A stretch of 61,031 nucleotides of DNA. It comes from Sphaerosporella brunnea (taxonomy: Eukaryota > Ascomycota > Pezizomycetes > Pezizales > Pyronemataceae). Within the stretch, counting starts at the first letter, position 1; each line of letters begins with the position of its first letter. The stretch is from positions 1 to 61,031 of the forward strand of contig VXIS01000294.1 in assembly GCA_008704415.1 (NCBI GenBank), given 5' to 3'. The translations under genes were made by a program, and so were the position numbers. The notes beneath the pieces were generated by a model. That model was not told where the DNA came from, did not search any database, and saw only the letters and a list, made by a program, of their open reading frames with translations. This document shows, one piece after another, positions 10,780 to 20,324 of the stretch.

Positions 10780-11655
10780 TCACTCCTTTTTGATCTTGAT
10801 CTTGGTGTCCTTGTTGGTCGGCTTCGTGATCGTATGATCGTTGTTGCCGCCATCGTGCTCCTGGGGCTGCTTCGCCACTTTGGGCTTCGCCACTGTGGGC
10901 TTCGCAGCTCTAGGCTTCGCAACTCTGGGCTTCGCCGGTGCGGCGGAATAAAAGTCGTAGTGCTGCCAGATGTCATCCCAATCCACCTTGTTGACGACTC
11001 CGTTCGGCCGGTCCACGGTCTGCGCGAGCTCATCCTCGTCGGCTGGGTCGGAATGCAGCGTGTCGTCGTCGTCACCATCATCAACCCACACCGTCTTGCG
11101 TTTGCGCTCGGGCGCCTTCTTCTGAGGGTCCTTCGGGAGGGCATAGCCGTTGGCTCCTCCAATTGTGTTTTCGCTGGCTGGGTCCAAACGCAGCTTGTCG
11201 TCATCATCATCAACGCACACCGTCTTGCGTTTGCGCTCGGGCGCCTTCTTCTGAGGGTTCTTCGGGAGGGCATAGCCGTTGCCTCCTCCTGTGATGTTGT
11301 CGCCGGCTATCGGCAGCTTTTCCGCGGTCTCCGCACTCTTCTTGGTATCCGGATACATGATGAACGGGTGCGCCATCTCGCGGCAGCCTTCGTGCCCGCA
11401 TTGCTGCGGCGGAAGTTCAATGGAGACGCATTCCTTGTTGCCGCATGCGGGGTTTTGGCACTGGAAGAGGATCACGTCCCTTCAGGGAGGCCGGGGTGAG
11501 TCGCGGTTCGTGTTCCTTGCGCCATACATATCGCCGCTGCTCGGCATTGTGTGTGTGGTTGAAGCGATGCGGGTCTGGTTGCGGTGTGATTGTGACGACA
11601 TGGCGGCGGGGAGTGGGTGTTGGTTGGTGCTGATTTGGCGTGATAAATCAGACAT
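10780..11655 (-). CDS. Cys-rich hypothetical protein with internal duplication, two exons
   Basis: Exons 11655-11528 and 11479-10780 join in frame (828 nt, 275 residues) across a 48-nt GTATGG...CTGAAG intron; without it an in-frame TGA interrupts the reading frame. After the junction comes a Cys/His-rich segment (C-x4-C-x4-C, then QQCGHEGC and MAHPF), likely a small zinc-binding fold. Then a 40-residue unit is tandemly duplicated (NGYALPKxPQKKAPERKRK followed by an Asp-rich VDDDDD / VDDGDDDD tract). The end has VAKP repeats and a basic tail KIKIKKE. A TATA-like ATAAATAC lies near 11712. Probably nuclear; no family recognised. Confidence 0.55.
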
Positions 11656-11967
11656 GGCTGTGGCTTGTATACGATGATTGAGATGAGGTTGGTTGGCCGT
11701 GGGTCCGGTGTATTTATGTTTGAAACTGCAAACATAGGGCACCTGCGAAAGCCCTGATTCATCTCTCATCACTGCTTCATCTCTCATCACTGCTTCAAGT
11801 CCCACCGCGTTGCGTATACTCACGCGGCTCCAAGGGTCATAGACGTGGAAATGTTGAGCCCTTCCACTCAAGATTGCCTGTTTGGCCGACTCGGTCGCTT
11901 ATGCTTACGCTCTTCTACTTGTTAGAGGAATTGATACACCCAAAGATATATATTAAACCCAGGAAAC

Positions 11968-12368
11968 TAAAGTCCCGACCCACTTGATGGTGGACCCCTT
12001 GATAGGTGATTGATAAGATAAGAGATAATCTACGCGGCGATCCCTATTCTCCCGTTCCGTCGAGTGAGATTCTGCGATTGTGCCCGCCACGCCCTACGCC
12101 CCACACCGCTCGCGCCACCCTCCCGTCCTGCACCCACCAAAATCAGCTGAAACGTCCGGCCGCCTGTCATGGCGACCGCGACTGACCCTCTGGATTCTGA
12201 ATAAGAAGCGGGTGAGAAGTGTAAAGCCACAGCCATAGAGCGCGGAAATATATTTGTGAATTTTCCTTCATTGTTTTATTTTTTTGCGGGAGATTGACGC
12301 ATAGATCATCTCTTATCTTATCAATCCACTATCAAGTGGGGTGCACCATCAAGTGGGTCGGGACTTTA
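11968..12368. mobile_element. MITE 1, TA-flanked, ~75 bp inverted repeats
   Basis: The left end TAAAGTCCCGACCCACTTG is mirrored by CAAGTGGGTCGGGACTTTA at 12350-12368. The inverted repeats continue through GATTGATAAGATAAGAGAT to about 12045 and from about 12280. Length is 401 bp including the TA pair at each end, as expected for Tc1/mariner-type MITEs. No transposase is present. Confidence 0.85.
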
Positions 12369-13154
12369 CCATAGTCGTTTTCCCTGACACAATGATGGTT
12401 ATATGATAGCTACGAAACCAAAAGCTGAGATTATTTCGTTCACAAAATATTTACCAGGAGAGTAATACTGAACCGTCTTTTGCAATTCGAGTCTCTAATT
12501 TTCTTATAAAGCGTGTAAAAGCATTTTCAAGAACCCCCGTTTCTTACTAAGGTATCAGAAGTTGTAAAATGCGGATTGATTCATGGGTTGATTTATATTC
12601 CCACGTTTCGAAACATCGAGTGGCAGTCCATGACATCATTGGCAGATACACCCACCGTCGTGGAAGCTTACAGCAGTCTGTTCAAATGCGCGGGCTGGTC
12701 TGGGCTTGCCTGAGGATCGCGGACTAATATTTCCGGCACACGCGAACACAACTAAACACCTTGCACGTTCTTCCACGGCCTCCTGCCCTGTAAGCACAGA
12801 GAGTAATTTGTACAAATCAACCACGTCCCATTACCACCATTCGACCCTAGCAACACCTACACCAAGAAGAGAATACAGCAAACGATTCGCGTTTTTCATT
12901 TCGCAGCTGATATCTAGCTGACCTTGCGAACAAACAGATCTACTGGCAGCTCCGCAAGTGTTAGGTAGCGTTCCGCATAGTCCACGTTGTTGGAGTACAC
13001 CCGTTCGCCTAACTTCACGAAACGCTCCAATTGGCGTTATGGTGCCACCCCACAGTTAGAGCGATAGTTCTGATCGAATTGACTTGTCATGCCGCACCGG
13101 GGTAGTCAAACCCTCACGCATTCGCATTTCACTTGTCACTCGCATCAATCGGCC
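12369..13154. other. no gene seen
   Basis: A minus-strand open frame at 12824-12636 (LYKLLSVLTGQEAVEERAR) looks mildly coding but has no start, splice or domain support. Confidence 0.35.
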
Positions 13155-13518
13155 AATTTTAGCCGACGCCAAGCCTCGCTGGACTATAAATACCGGCCTA
13201 TGCGCACCTCCCTCTCTCTCGTTGCCTTCCAACCCTCTTTCTTTACAGCCCCTCGTTCTTTCTTTACACCACACCCCTCAGATGCTCATTCAAGTCTGAT
13301 GATACACGGCGCAACATCTTCTTTCGCCATCTTGACTGATGATAGTCTTGATGATGAAGATGTGTGACCCAGATCAAGAAAGTCGCAAGCACATTTTCTC
13401 AACACTGCAGGTTCAAGAACTGTGATCCTGGTACAGAGGTTGGGAACGGGCTTACATAAAAAGAAGGCTATTGTGTATCGTGTATACCTGCGTCATCGCG
13501 ATTCTTCATACGGTCATT
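13155..13518 (+). repeat. duplicated promoter/gene-start segment, copy 1
   Basis: This 364-bp block matches 40788-41150 almost throughout, including the TATA motif GGACTATAAATACCGG (near 13181), a CT-rich leader and the segment GATGATGAAGATGTGTGACC. A second diverged module (from 13527, CAACATCTTCTTCACC...GAGATGTGTGACCC) follows and also has a counterpart after copy 2. Translation of equivalent modules gives related peptides (IVLMxxMxDPDQE, RHRDSS/RHRDCS), so the block is probably the 5' part of a decayed gene family rather than a pure transposon. Confidence 0.7.
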
Positions 13519-13641
13519 GAAAGGCTGACGATGCACGGTCCAACATCTTCTTCACCTCGACAGACAATAGTCTTCATGACAGAGATGTGTGACCCAGCTC
13601 AACATAAACAAGAACCAGAAAATACAAAAATAAGGCTCCTC

Positions 13642-15051
13642 CTACATGGCATACTCACAGGCGCACGCCGCTCCAAAGCAATTAATCCACTCACCCTGAC
13701 CTTCCATCCCGCATGGAAGAAACATCAAGCCATCATGTGGCGGTGGACAGTCATCGCTCCACATTATATCCTCACCATCTCCACGCGCACAGCTGTAGAA
13801 TAACTTGCACAAGGTCGACCGCAGGTGCAGTAGGTAGGGGTCTGGAAGCTGGTGTATCTCCCGGTTTTCAGTCTTCAGAAACAACATGTCACCTTGACAA
13901 AGGTTCCTTGGTTGCTCCGAATCCCTGTAATCGGTGAGATTCCGAAAAGAAGGGGCTATCGCCATTCTCACTGTATATTGTGCCTCAGCGCCATCTGTGA
14001 CGAACGATCCCGGAATAGGCTCCAACGTGAAATGCGATCAGTCGAACCGCCTGTGCAGTCCGGCATCCATATATATGCCCTTCGTCGGATTGTTGGTATT
14101 GGTGGTGACCACTTCCCGGATAAGGTCTACTGTGAAGTCCGCGGCGCGGAAACCAGACAGTTCGCGATTATCTCTGGCTCGTGCTTTGACAAGTCGCGCA
14201 GACCTTTTGTCGCACAGCACGGCTGCTGCGGGCAGTGTCCTCAATAGCCAGCCATCCGGTGTTCCGGCGTTGCGCTGCGTTGGGCTGATCAAAAACCCAG
14301 CCCGGCTTTTCAACTCGCAGTCTGGCCGGCTGGCTGTGTGCGGCATGAGCTGTTGTTCAGGTACGAAGAATGGACATCATTGTTGCTTCACTGGTTATCA
14401 TTCGCGACTTTTACATGCAAATATGCAGCCCAGGCTTCGCAGCCTCGCTGACCAAACAGCCAGTCCAGCCGGCCCATTTTGGGAGCCGAGCTGACAGCGC
14501 GGGCTTTTTGGGCCGGCTATTGAGAAAAATGGCTGCGGGGGGCTGTGCGGAGCCTTGGCTGTGAGGAGGATGCATCTGGTTGCAACCAGCACGCACTCCA
14601 CGGCGTCCAGAGTGGAGAAACCGGAGCGCAAACGCCAAGCTCCAATGTTGAACCGAGAGTGAACCGTTCACACGCAAAAAGCTCGCAGTGCGTTCGGGAT
14701 TCGGGCTGTGATCGATGCAAGCTATCAAGTCCTGTCGCTGGTATTCGTCGAGCGCGTAGTCTTCCAGGATAATGTGTTTCACTTCCGCCAGCTTTTCTGG
14801 AGAGGTCTTTTCTCCCGCAACAATCTGACTGATGACGGCTTTACCAAACAACGTGGACGGCTGATCAAGTCGCGGTCCTGGTGACCACAATTTTCATCAC
14901 TCACATTCGACTTGAGGGTTGCATAGGAAGGTAACAGACCGATCAATATAGCGTCCGATGAATCCCGGGTTGCGATTACAGGGTGCGGGACAAGCAAGCG
15001 GTCATTCGGCACCGCGAATGTACGGTTGGGAGTAACGTGACGGGCCGCCAT
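13642..15051 (-). pseudogene. HNH-nuclease-like gene, interrupted
   Basis: Exon 1 15051-14905 (MAARHVTPNRTFAVP...) joins exon 2 from 14860 over a 44-nt GTGAGT...GATCAG intron. Exon 2 encodes a helical region (SPEKLAEVKHIILEDYAL). A ~300-bp non-matching stretch follows. Then 14346-13642 contains NPTKGIYMDAGLHRRFD and later HQLPDPYLLHLRSTL; these resemble the C-terminal part of fungal HNH-domain proteins (asparagine-G-x-DaglHrlFD; lPdP-llalH). An in-frame TGA at 14040-14038 breaks it just after the RFD motif. A GTGAGTATG donor at 13658 suggests another exon that is absent. Assignment rests on motif memory only; function, if any, is lost. Confidence 0.5.
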
Positions 15052-15426
15052 CCGCAAGGTGAGCGATCGACGAAGACATGGAACGAAGGGGGCGTGGCAA
15101 AGCATTTTTTTCAAGTCGATGACGCGAGAGGAATGAGCTTTGCGACTGGAGGGGAACGCGTTCCTGGTGAGGAAAGGAGTGAACGCGAGGTGGAGCGGAC
15201 AAGAAGCTTCGGGACGAGGAATGCGGAGCTTGTGTAATATAGACTTCCGCACCCCACCCACGTGCCAGATTAAACGCAAGAGCTGGACGCAGATCAAAAG
15301 GCATATGATAACACGAGTGAACCTCCGTGTGGTGACCACACGGCGAGCCATGATAAGTTCAGCTTCAGTCAATTTTTAATCGCGTAGACTAAGGGTGAAA
15401 CGTGTGATAGAGCTTACTCACTGTGT
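15052..15426. other. no gene seen; palindromic motif
   Basis: It contains the 19-bp palindrome CCGTGTGGTGACCACACGG near 15330. The same motif with one change lies at 15903. Confidence 0.4.
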
Positions 15427-16028
15427 ATCACTCGGGCAAAGGCAGGGTAAATTTTCCATGTGTTCTATACTCTGGCGGCCGAGCGCCAAGTTCGGGATTT
15501 TGTGATTGGCCCGCACAACAAAAAACCGCGAAAATAAAAACTCGGCCGTCAAAATTCATCATAAATTAGAAGCTCCCACTTGTATTCTAATTCGTCGCAA
15601 AAAACGCGATGCAGCACGTCCCGGAGGGGTAGCTGGGTGGGGGAGTGGGAGGCTGATGTGTGGCGTTGTGTGGCAACGCTGGATATTCAGCATCACCGTT
15701 TCAACTTTCTCAACATCACGACGGCCCAGCAGGCCCTCCAAGACGTGCTTGATAGCGTTTTTTGCGTTGAATATGCCCACAAGTGAGAGCTTCTGATTTA
15801 CGATGGATTTTGACGGCCGTGTTTTTATTTTCGCGGTTTTTTGTTGTGCGGGCCAATCACAAAATCCCGAACTTGGCGCTCGGCCGCCAGAGTATAGAGA
15901 TCCGTGTGGCGACCACACGGTGTGCAGTGATTAGAACAGCGCCACTAAATGTAAAGTCATATATACGTTGCAGTAAGGGCGGATCTGTGTGAAACACGGC
16001 GCAGTTTCTTCCATTCAGTGTGTTGGCT
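15427..16028 (+). repeat. dispersed repeat R1, copy split by MITE 2
   Basis: The left part 15427-15464 (CACTCGGGCAAAGGCAGGG...) and right part 15898-16028 (CCGTGTGGCGACCACACGG, AGCGCCACT, GTGAAACACGGCGCAG, ATTCAGTGT) together match the minus strand of 37470-37757. A partial copy is at 42168-42250. The gap is exactly filled by MITE 2. Confidence 0.65.
15465..15897. mobile_element. MITE 2, ~115 bp near-perfect inverted repeats
   Basis: CTATACTCTGGCGGCCGAGC at 15465 is mirrored by GCTCGGCCGCCAGAGTATAG ending at 15897. Pairing continues through the GGGATTTTGTGATTGG and CCGCGAAAATAAAAAC blocks to about 15580. Length is ~430 bp; the middle has no transposase. Flanking TATA on both sides fits a TA target. 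Confidence 0.9.
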
Positions 16029-16383
16029 AAAGCTCCGTTCTACGATCCGCCGCCCAATCACAGCTAATCACTCAGCCTCTGGTAGGGTGACTAGTCTATT
16101 CTCCGCAGCGGGGAGTCGTGCAGCCCTAAAAGACGAAATAACCGTACATAGAAACAAAACAAATCGACAAACAAAGCGAAACCATCCCCACGTAAACCTG
16201 AATCACGCATCTGTGAAGGTTTGCCCCTAGCCCAGCAGAGCTGAGTCCGGAGGCCGAGCGTCGAGAGCCCTCGACCCGGTCCGGGAGCCTCAGGCTACCG
16301 GGCTGAACTCCTCCCAAACTCTACCCAAGCACGACCCGTAGCTGCGAGTCGGAGAAGAGTTGCAAGGGGCGAAATGAGCGGTA
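16029..16383 (-). other. 3' flank of the Ngaro-like element
   Basis: This is downstream of the recombinase stop. It is GC-rich with a CTACGGGTCG / CGGGTCGAGG-type segment. I looked for the split direct repeats typical of Ngaro elements and could not match this region to the 20.3-20.7 kb side by eye. Confidence 0.35.
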
Positions 16384-17469
16384 TTACGCACTGTGGGTGG
16401 CGGCGGCCCGGGCGTTCTGGGCGGCCACCCTGGTGCCCTGTAGTCTGCGCGAGATGCCTAACAGCTGATCGGGGTGGACCTCGATGTATCGCTTGTAGGC
16501 GTCTGACCGCCAGCGTCCCAGCAGCTGGATCTCATGGTCTGTAAGTCCGGCAAGGCGAGCACTTGTCGCTGCGCCTCGTCTGAAGGAGTGTCCAGAGTAG
16601 TGGCCCGGGATACCTTGGTGGGTCAGACACAAGCGGAGGCAGCGAACCACGTAGTCGCGGGAGAAGGGTTGGTTGTTGGGGCGCACAAAGAGTGGTTGGA
16701 GAGAGTCAACCTGGCCTCCGACCGTACGGAGGTTTTGCAATGCAGCTAAAGGGCATGCAGGGTCCAACGCGGGGGCAATGGTAAGTGTAATACCTTGACG
16801 GAAGGGGTCCGTTTTGGAGGCTGGCAGTGTCAACAGTAAGCGATCGGGCTGGATGTCAACTGAGCGCCAGGTAATATGCCAGCGGGCAAACTCCAGTGGA
16901 TCGCTAGAGGGGTACTCTGTCCAGGTAAATTCGCCAACCCGGAGAAACCCCGCGAAGGCGAGATAGAAGGCTGCATAGAGGTTGGCCTGCATGATGTCGG
17001 TCCGCCAGCGAGGGAGACACTGTAGGATCTTAAGGAGGACATCGCGGGTAATTGGCAGGCGTTCCCGTGTACCCGCTTCTCCATGGAAGCGCCGAGCACC
17101 ATGAATTATACGTTGAAGACGTGGGTGGTCGAAGACGCCGTCGGTTGACAGTCCCATATCAATATGTAGGCTGCGCAGGCCAGTGATGTAGCTTTTGATG
17201 GTCCTTGGTTTGACCCTGCCTGCCAGTGAAGCTACCCAATTGCAGATAAGCGGTACAGTGGCTGGAAAAGGGCGGACAATGGGCTCGTTTAGTGCGACGT
17301 AGGTTGTGTAGCTACGCCTCGCAGTGTCGTAGGTCTTGCGGGTGTTCTGGCTAAGGCCCCACCAGAGATATCGTGCGGCTGGCCGGCTAAGCTCAGGGAG
17401 GTCACGGTACCAGCTGGGGGGTGGGTCGGCGGGATACGCAGTGCGGTCTGAGTCAACTGTGGTGAAATA
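16384..17469 (-). CDS. tyrosine recombinase of the Ngaro-like element
   Basis: The frame is open from 17469 (after a TGA) to the stop at 16384. The first ATG is at 17157, yet the upstream part already encodes an expected N-terminal core-binding domain (LSQNTRKTYDTARRSY). Counting from that ATG, the catalytic residues of the family are visible: Arg73 in FLRVGE, His190-x-x-Arg193 in SGHSFRRG, and a Tyr nucleophile at 221 or 224 in DAYKRYI. It would cut and rejoin DNA to integrate the circular cDNA. It overlaps the RT-RNase H frame by ~180 nt in the -1 frame and lacks its own ATG there, so it is probably made by frameshifting. Confidence 0.88.
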   Translation of the reverse strand, partial: YFTTVDSDRTAYPADPPPSWYRDLPELSRPAARYLWWGLSQNTRKTYDTARRSYTTYVALNEPIVRPFPATVPLICNWVASLAGRVKPRTIKSYITGLRSLHIDMGLSTDGVFDHPRLQRIIHGARRFHGEAGTRERLPITRDVLLKILQCLPRWRTDIMQANLYAAFYLAFAGFLRVGEFTWTEYPSSDPLEFARWHITWRSVDIQPDRLLLTLPASKTDPFRQGITLTIAPALDPACPLAALQNLRTVGGQVDSLQPLFVRPNNQPFSRDYVVRCLRLCLTHQGIPGHYSGHSFRRGAATSARLAGLTDHEIQLLGRWRSDAYKRYIEVHPDQLLGISRRLQGTRVAAQNARAAATHSA

Positions 17470-19202
17470 TCAGCAATCTTTCTCCACTCATGGCTGCTGA
17501 GGGCATCTGCGAGGGTGTTTTGAGCAGTGGGTATCCAGCGAGGGACCAGTTCGAGGTCTATGGCAGCGGCCAGAAGGAGAATCTTGCGCAATGGTGCCAT
17601 AGCCTGACCGCGGATTGAATGCTTGGTCAAGCCTCCAACAACAGTGGTGTTGTCTATGAACAAGAAGCGTCTTTTGCCCTCTAGAAGCTGTGGCCGTGGG
17701 CCCCATAATTTGATTGCCTTAAGAACCGCCATCATTTCCTTCGCATTGATGTGCTTATCTCTATAATGACGTGGGATTCGAGCGCTGAAGGCAAATCTTG
17801 GGTCCAGGAGGTTCAGCGGGTGGTTCTTATTCTGAAGAAGGTATCCTCCGATACCTTTCCTTCCTGCAGCGTCGGTCCAGATAAAGACTTCCTCCCTAGT
17901 TGGACGTATAATGCTGATGCCTGACCACTGCGGTAGGAAGGCAAGCCACCAGCAGAGGTCTTGTTTCATCTGCGGTGTAATTCGCTGGGAGTGGTGCGGC
18001 AATGCGGTGCGGCGCGCGGAATCAGAGTAGCAGCTGAGTGCGTTATAGAGACGGCGGAGGAAGGGACGTCCAAGCGGGACCACTTTGGCGGCAAAAGACA
18101 AGAACCCAATCAGTGACTGAAGCTGCAAGAGTGTAATAGTTTGACGACGGAGATACATTCGAACCAGAAGGAGAGCCTTGGCGTGCTTTTCTGATGGCAG
18201 ACGGGCCTCCATTGCTGTAGTATCAATTTCAAGACCCAAAAAGTCGGTGCGTGTACCCATGTAGCTTTTTTTGTGCTTAACCGCAAAACCCAGGTCGCTA
18301 CAGACACTGTTAAAATCCGCTGCATACTGGGCTGCATCAAGGTGCAGTGCGATGACTGCTAGGAAGTCATCAAGGTAGTGCAGCACTGCCCTCCAGCCGA
18401 ATTCGTGTTGCAGTATCCAGTGGAGGCCTCGCGAAAACAGGTCAAAGATGAATGGTGAAGTGCGCAAGCCGAATGGTAAGAATTTGTCATACCACCATGT
18501 GTCATCCCATCGGAAGCCAAGAAGCCACCAGTCCTGTGGACTAACTGGGATATGACGAAATGCATCGGCTAAATCGCGCTTCACAAGGATACTGCCTACC
18601 CCTGCTTCCGCAACGAGCTGAAGGGCTTGGTCGAAAGTAGTATATGTAAGAGTACCCCACTCCTGCGGGATGTGGTCGTTCACTGAATTGCCGCTCGGGT
18701 ACGATAGGTGGTGGATTCGCCGCCAAGTCCCATCAGACTTGGGCACAACACCCAGTGGGGATGAGATGAACTTTGGTGGGAGGGATATACTAGTAATTTT
18801 GCCTAGCTGGCCTTTGCTAAATTGCGCGGAGATGTCGGCGGACAGGGTTGTGGGTGACTCATTTGCCGATGCCAGATTGCGACTGAGAATAGTTTGGGTG
18901 GGGCCCGTATATCCGATCCGTGCCCCATAGGTGATAATATCAACTAATGTCCGGACATAACAGCGGTCAGGGTGATTGGTGAGCCACTGAGACCATGCAG
19001 CAGGACGAAGGGGTCCAGGATTCACCAAGGGGGACGAGAACTCAGAGGTGTCCACAATCGGGTATGGAATCTGCACACGAGAGCTATTATTGCGGGCCAC
19101 TTGCGGTGGTTCGTCAATCAATCTGCTGCTACTACTGTACATTGAATTTTTCCGCAAATTTTTTACCCATCTCTTTTCCTCCGAGTCGACGTCCCCTAGT
19201 TC
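17289..19202 (-). CDS. reverse transcriptase-RNase H of the Ngaro-like element
   Basis: The frame opens directly after the gag UAG (19205-19203) with no stop to 17289. Counting from 19157, RT motifs are KRDLADAFRHIPV (~193-205, first catalytic Asp), LPFGLRTSPFIF (~227-238) and YLDD (261-264). RNase H follows with Asp429 (WTDAAG), Glu474 (NAKEMM), Asp502 (FIDNTTV) and a later NTLADALS Asp. The YLDD box and RT type fit the DIRS order. There is no convincing ATG near the start, and the frame equals gag's, so a Gag-RT fusion made by UAG readthrough is likely. Confidence 0.9.
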   Translation of the reverse strand, partial: ELGDVDSEEKRWVKNLRKNSMYSSSSRLIDEPPQVARNNSSRVQIPYPIVDTSEFSSPLVNPGPLRPAAWSQWLTNHPDRCYVRTLVDIITYGARIGYTGPTQTILSRNLASANESPTTLSADISAQFSKGQLGKITSISLPPKFISSPLGVVPKSDGTWRRIHHLSYPSGNSVNDHIPQEWGTLTYTTFDQALQLVAEAGVGSILVKRDLADAFRHIPVSPQDWWLLGFRWDDTWWYDKFLPFGLRTSPFIFDLFSRGLHWILQHEFGWRAVLHYLDDFLAVIALHLDAAQYAADFNSVCSDLGFAVKHKKSYMGTRTDFLGLEIDTTAMEARLPSEKHAKALLLVRMYLRRQTITLLQLQSLIGFLSFAAKVVPLGRPFLRRLYNALSCYSDSARRTALPHHSQRITPQMKQDLCWWLAFLPQWSGISIIRPTREEVFIWTDAAGRKGIGGYLLQNKNHPLNLLDPRFAFSARIPRHYRDKHINAKEMMAVLKAIKLWGPRPQLLEGKRRFLFIDNTTVVGGLTKHSIRGQAMAPLRKILLLAAAIDLELVPRWIPTAQNTLADALSSHEWRKIADISPQLTQTALRIPPTHPPAGTVTSLSLAGQPHDISGGALARTPARPTTLRGVATQPTSH

Positions 19203-20324
19203 CTATTGCTGAGCCTGCGGGCAAGCGGAAGCCGTGTGGGTGCCTTCTCCACAGGCCCAGCACACATGCTGGTACATGCATTTTGAGCCTGCAGCGCACA
19301 ATCCACGGTTGTGACGGCGGCAGGCACCCGAAACTCGCTGTGGCGGCAGAGAGCTTGAAGGGACTGTTGTTCTTGCAATTCGTTTGGCCGGAGGGCTGAA
19401 AGTCTGGCCATCAGCAGGACGTTTACCGCCTTGAGGTGCGCCGCGAGCCTGCAGGAGATGGTTGAGTTCGGGATCACTAAACTTACGCCAACCCTCGTAG
19501 TCATAAACACCCTGGAGTACCCTTCTCCGATGGAAGGAAAAGTGGTACAGTCGTACGGAGTGCCATGTACAGCGCTCATTTAAGTCCATAAGATAATGCA
19601 TGTACTGGAGGAGAGTGGAACTCAGCGGGTCCCGGATTTCTGGTGGGGCAAATTCCCGGAGAATATCCGCATATACGGCAAGTGGCTTCAAAAGTTGGGT
19701 GATACTCTGATATTCCTCAATCTCGACGTTCCGTGATGTCGTTGGTATCTGGAATGACCCCAGCGTAATATTTTCGAGACGGCGGTCTGGAGTATAGACG
19801 AACGAAGCGTTGAGCTTCAGAAGGTTTTCGACCTTGAAGCGGTCCTCCAGAATTTCCTGCAGGTGAGCAGGGTCGACTGCAGGCCAGCGGGTACGAATGG
19901 ATTGAACCTGCGGGTTCTCAGGAGGGGGAAAGGGCAGAGTTGTACCTTGTACGGGCTGGATCTGCGCTTGAGCGCGGTGGGCCTGAGGCCCGTGGAGAGT
20001 ACTGAGGGTCGTAGTAAGAGCACTCATGGTGTCGCTCATTTTGTTAAGGAACGCCATTGGAACAGTGACCACTGTGCCAGCGTTGTCGCCAGTAAGGGTA
20101 GCCTGGACGGAGGCCTGGGCGGAGGTTGGTGCGGGCTCTGGGGTGGCGGCCACATGAGTGTTTGCCTGGGCCAGCTGCCCGGAGGTTGGTTCACCGGCTG
20201 TGCCTGCCAGTTGGCGCTCTAGCTCAGAGATTTCTGTCAGGTCTGCATCGTCGCCGTAATCCACTTCGTCTTCATCGCGAGCGGTGGTGGTCTGGTTGGT
20301 CGGGGTTGCGCGGGTGCGGACCAT
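19203..20324 (-). CDS. Gag-like protein of the Ngaro-like element
   Basis: 373 residues. The N-terminus is acidic (RDEDEVDYGDDADLTEI), followed by an Ala/Thr/Pro-rich linker and a helical middle (YQSITQLLKPLAVYADIL). The C-terminus has two zinc motifs in tandem: C-x7-C-x5-C-x3-H (CRRHNRGLCAAGSKCMYQH) and a classic knuckle C-x2-C-x4-H-x4-C (CWACGEGTHTASAC). These bind RNA in capsid-type proteins. The ATG lies 110 bp downstream of a TATAAA box. Confidence 0.85.
   Translation of the reverse strand: MVRTRATPTNQTTTARDEDEVDYGDDADLTEISELERQLAGTAGEPTSGQLAQANTHVAATPEPAPTSAQASVQATLTGDNAGTVVTVPMAFLNKMSDTMSALTTTLSTLHGPQAHRAQAQIQPVQGTTLPFPPPENPQVQSIRTRWPAVDPAHLQEILEDRFKVENLLKLNASFVYTPDRRLENITLGSFQIPTTSRNVEIEEYQSITQLLKPLAVYADILREFAPPEIRDPLSSTLLQYMHYLMDLNERCTWHSVRLYHFSFHRRRVLQGVYDYEGWRKFSDPELNHLLQARGAPQGGKRPADGQTFSPPAKRIARTTVPSSSLPPQRVSGACRRHNRGLCAAGSKCMYQHVCWACGEGTHTASACPQAQQ

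Noticed and set aside
13270..13400. C/D-box snoRNA, from TGATGA and CTGA words near an inverted ACATCTTC/GAAGATGT
   Set aside because: Spacing and terminal stem do not fit, and the translated modules are conserved at protein level between copies.
16384..20324. DIRS1-type element
   Set aside because: There is no methyltransferase domain between RNase H and the recombinase, so the Ngaro type fits better.
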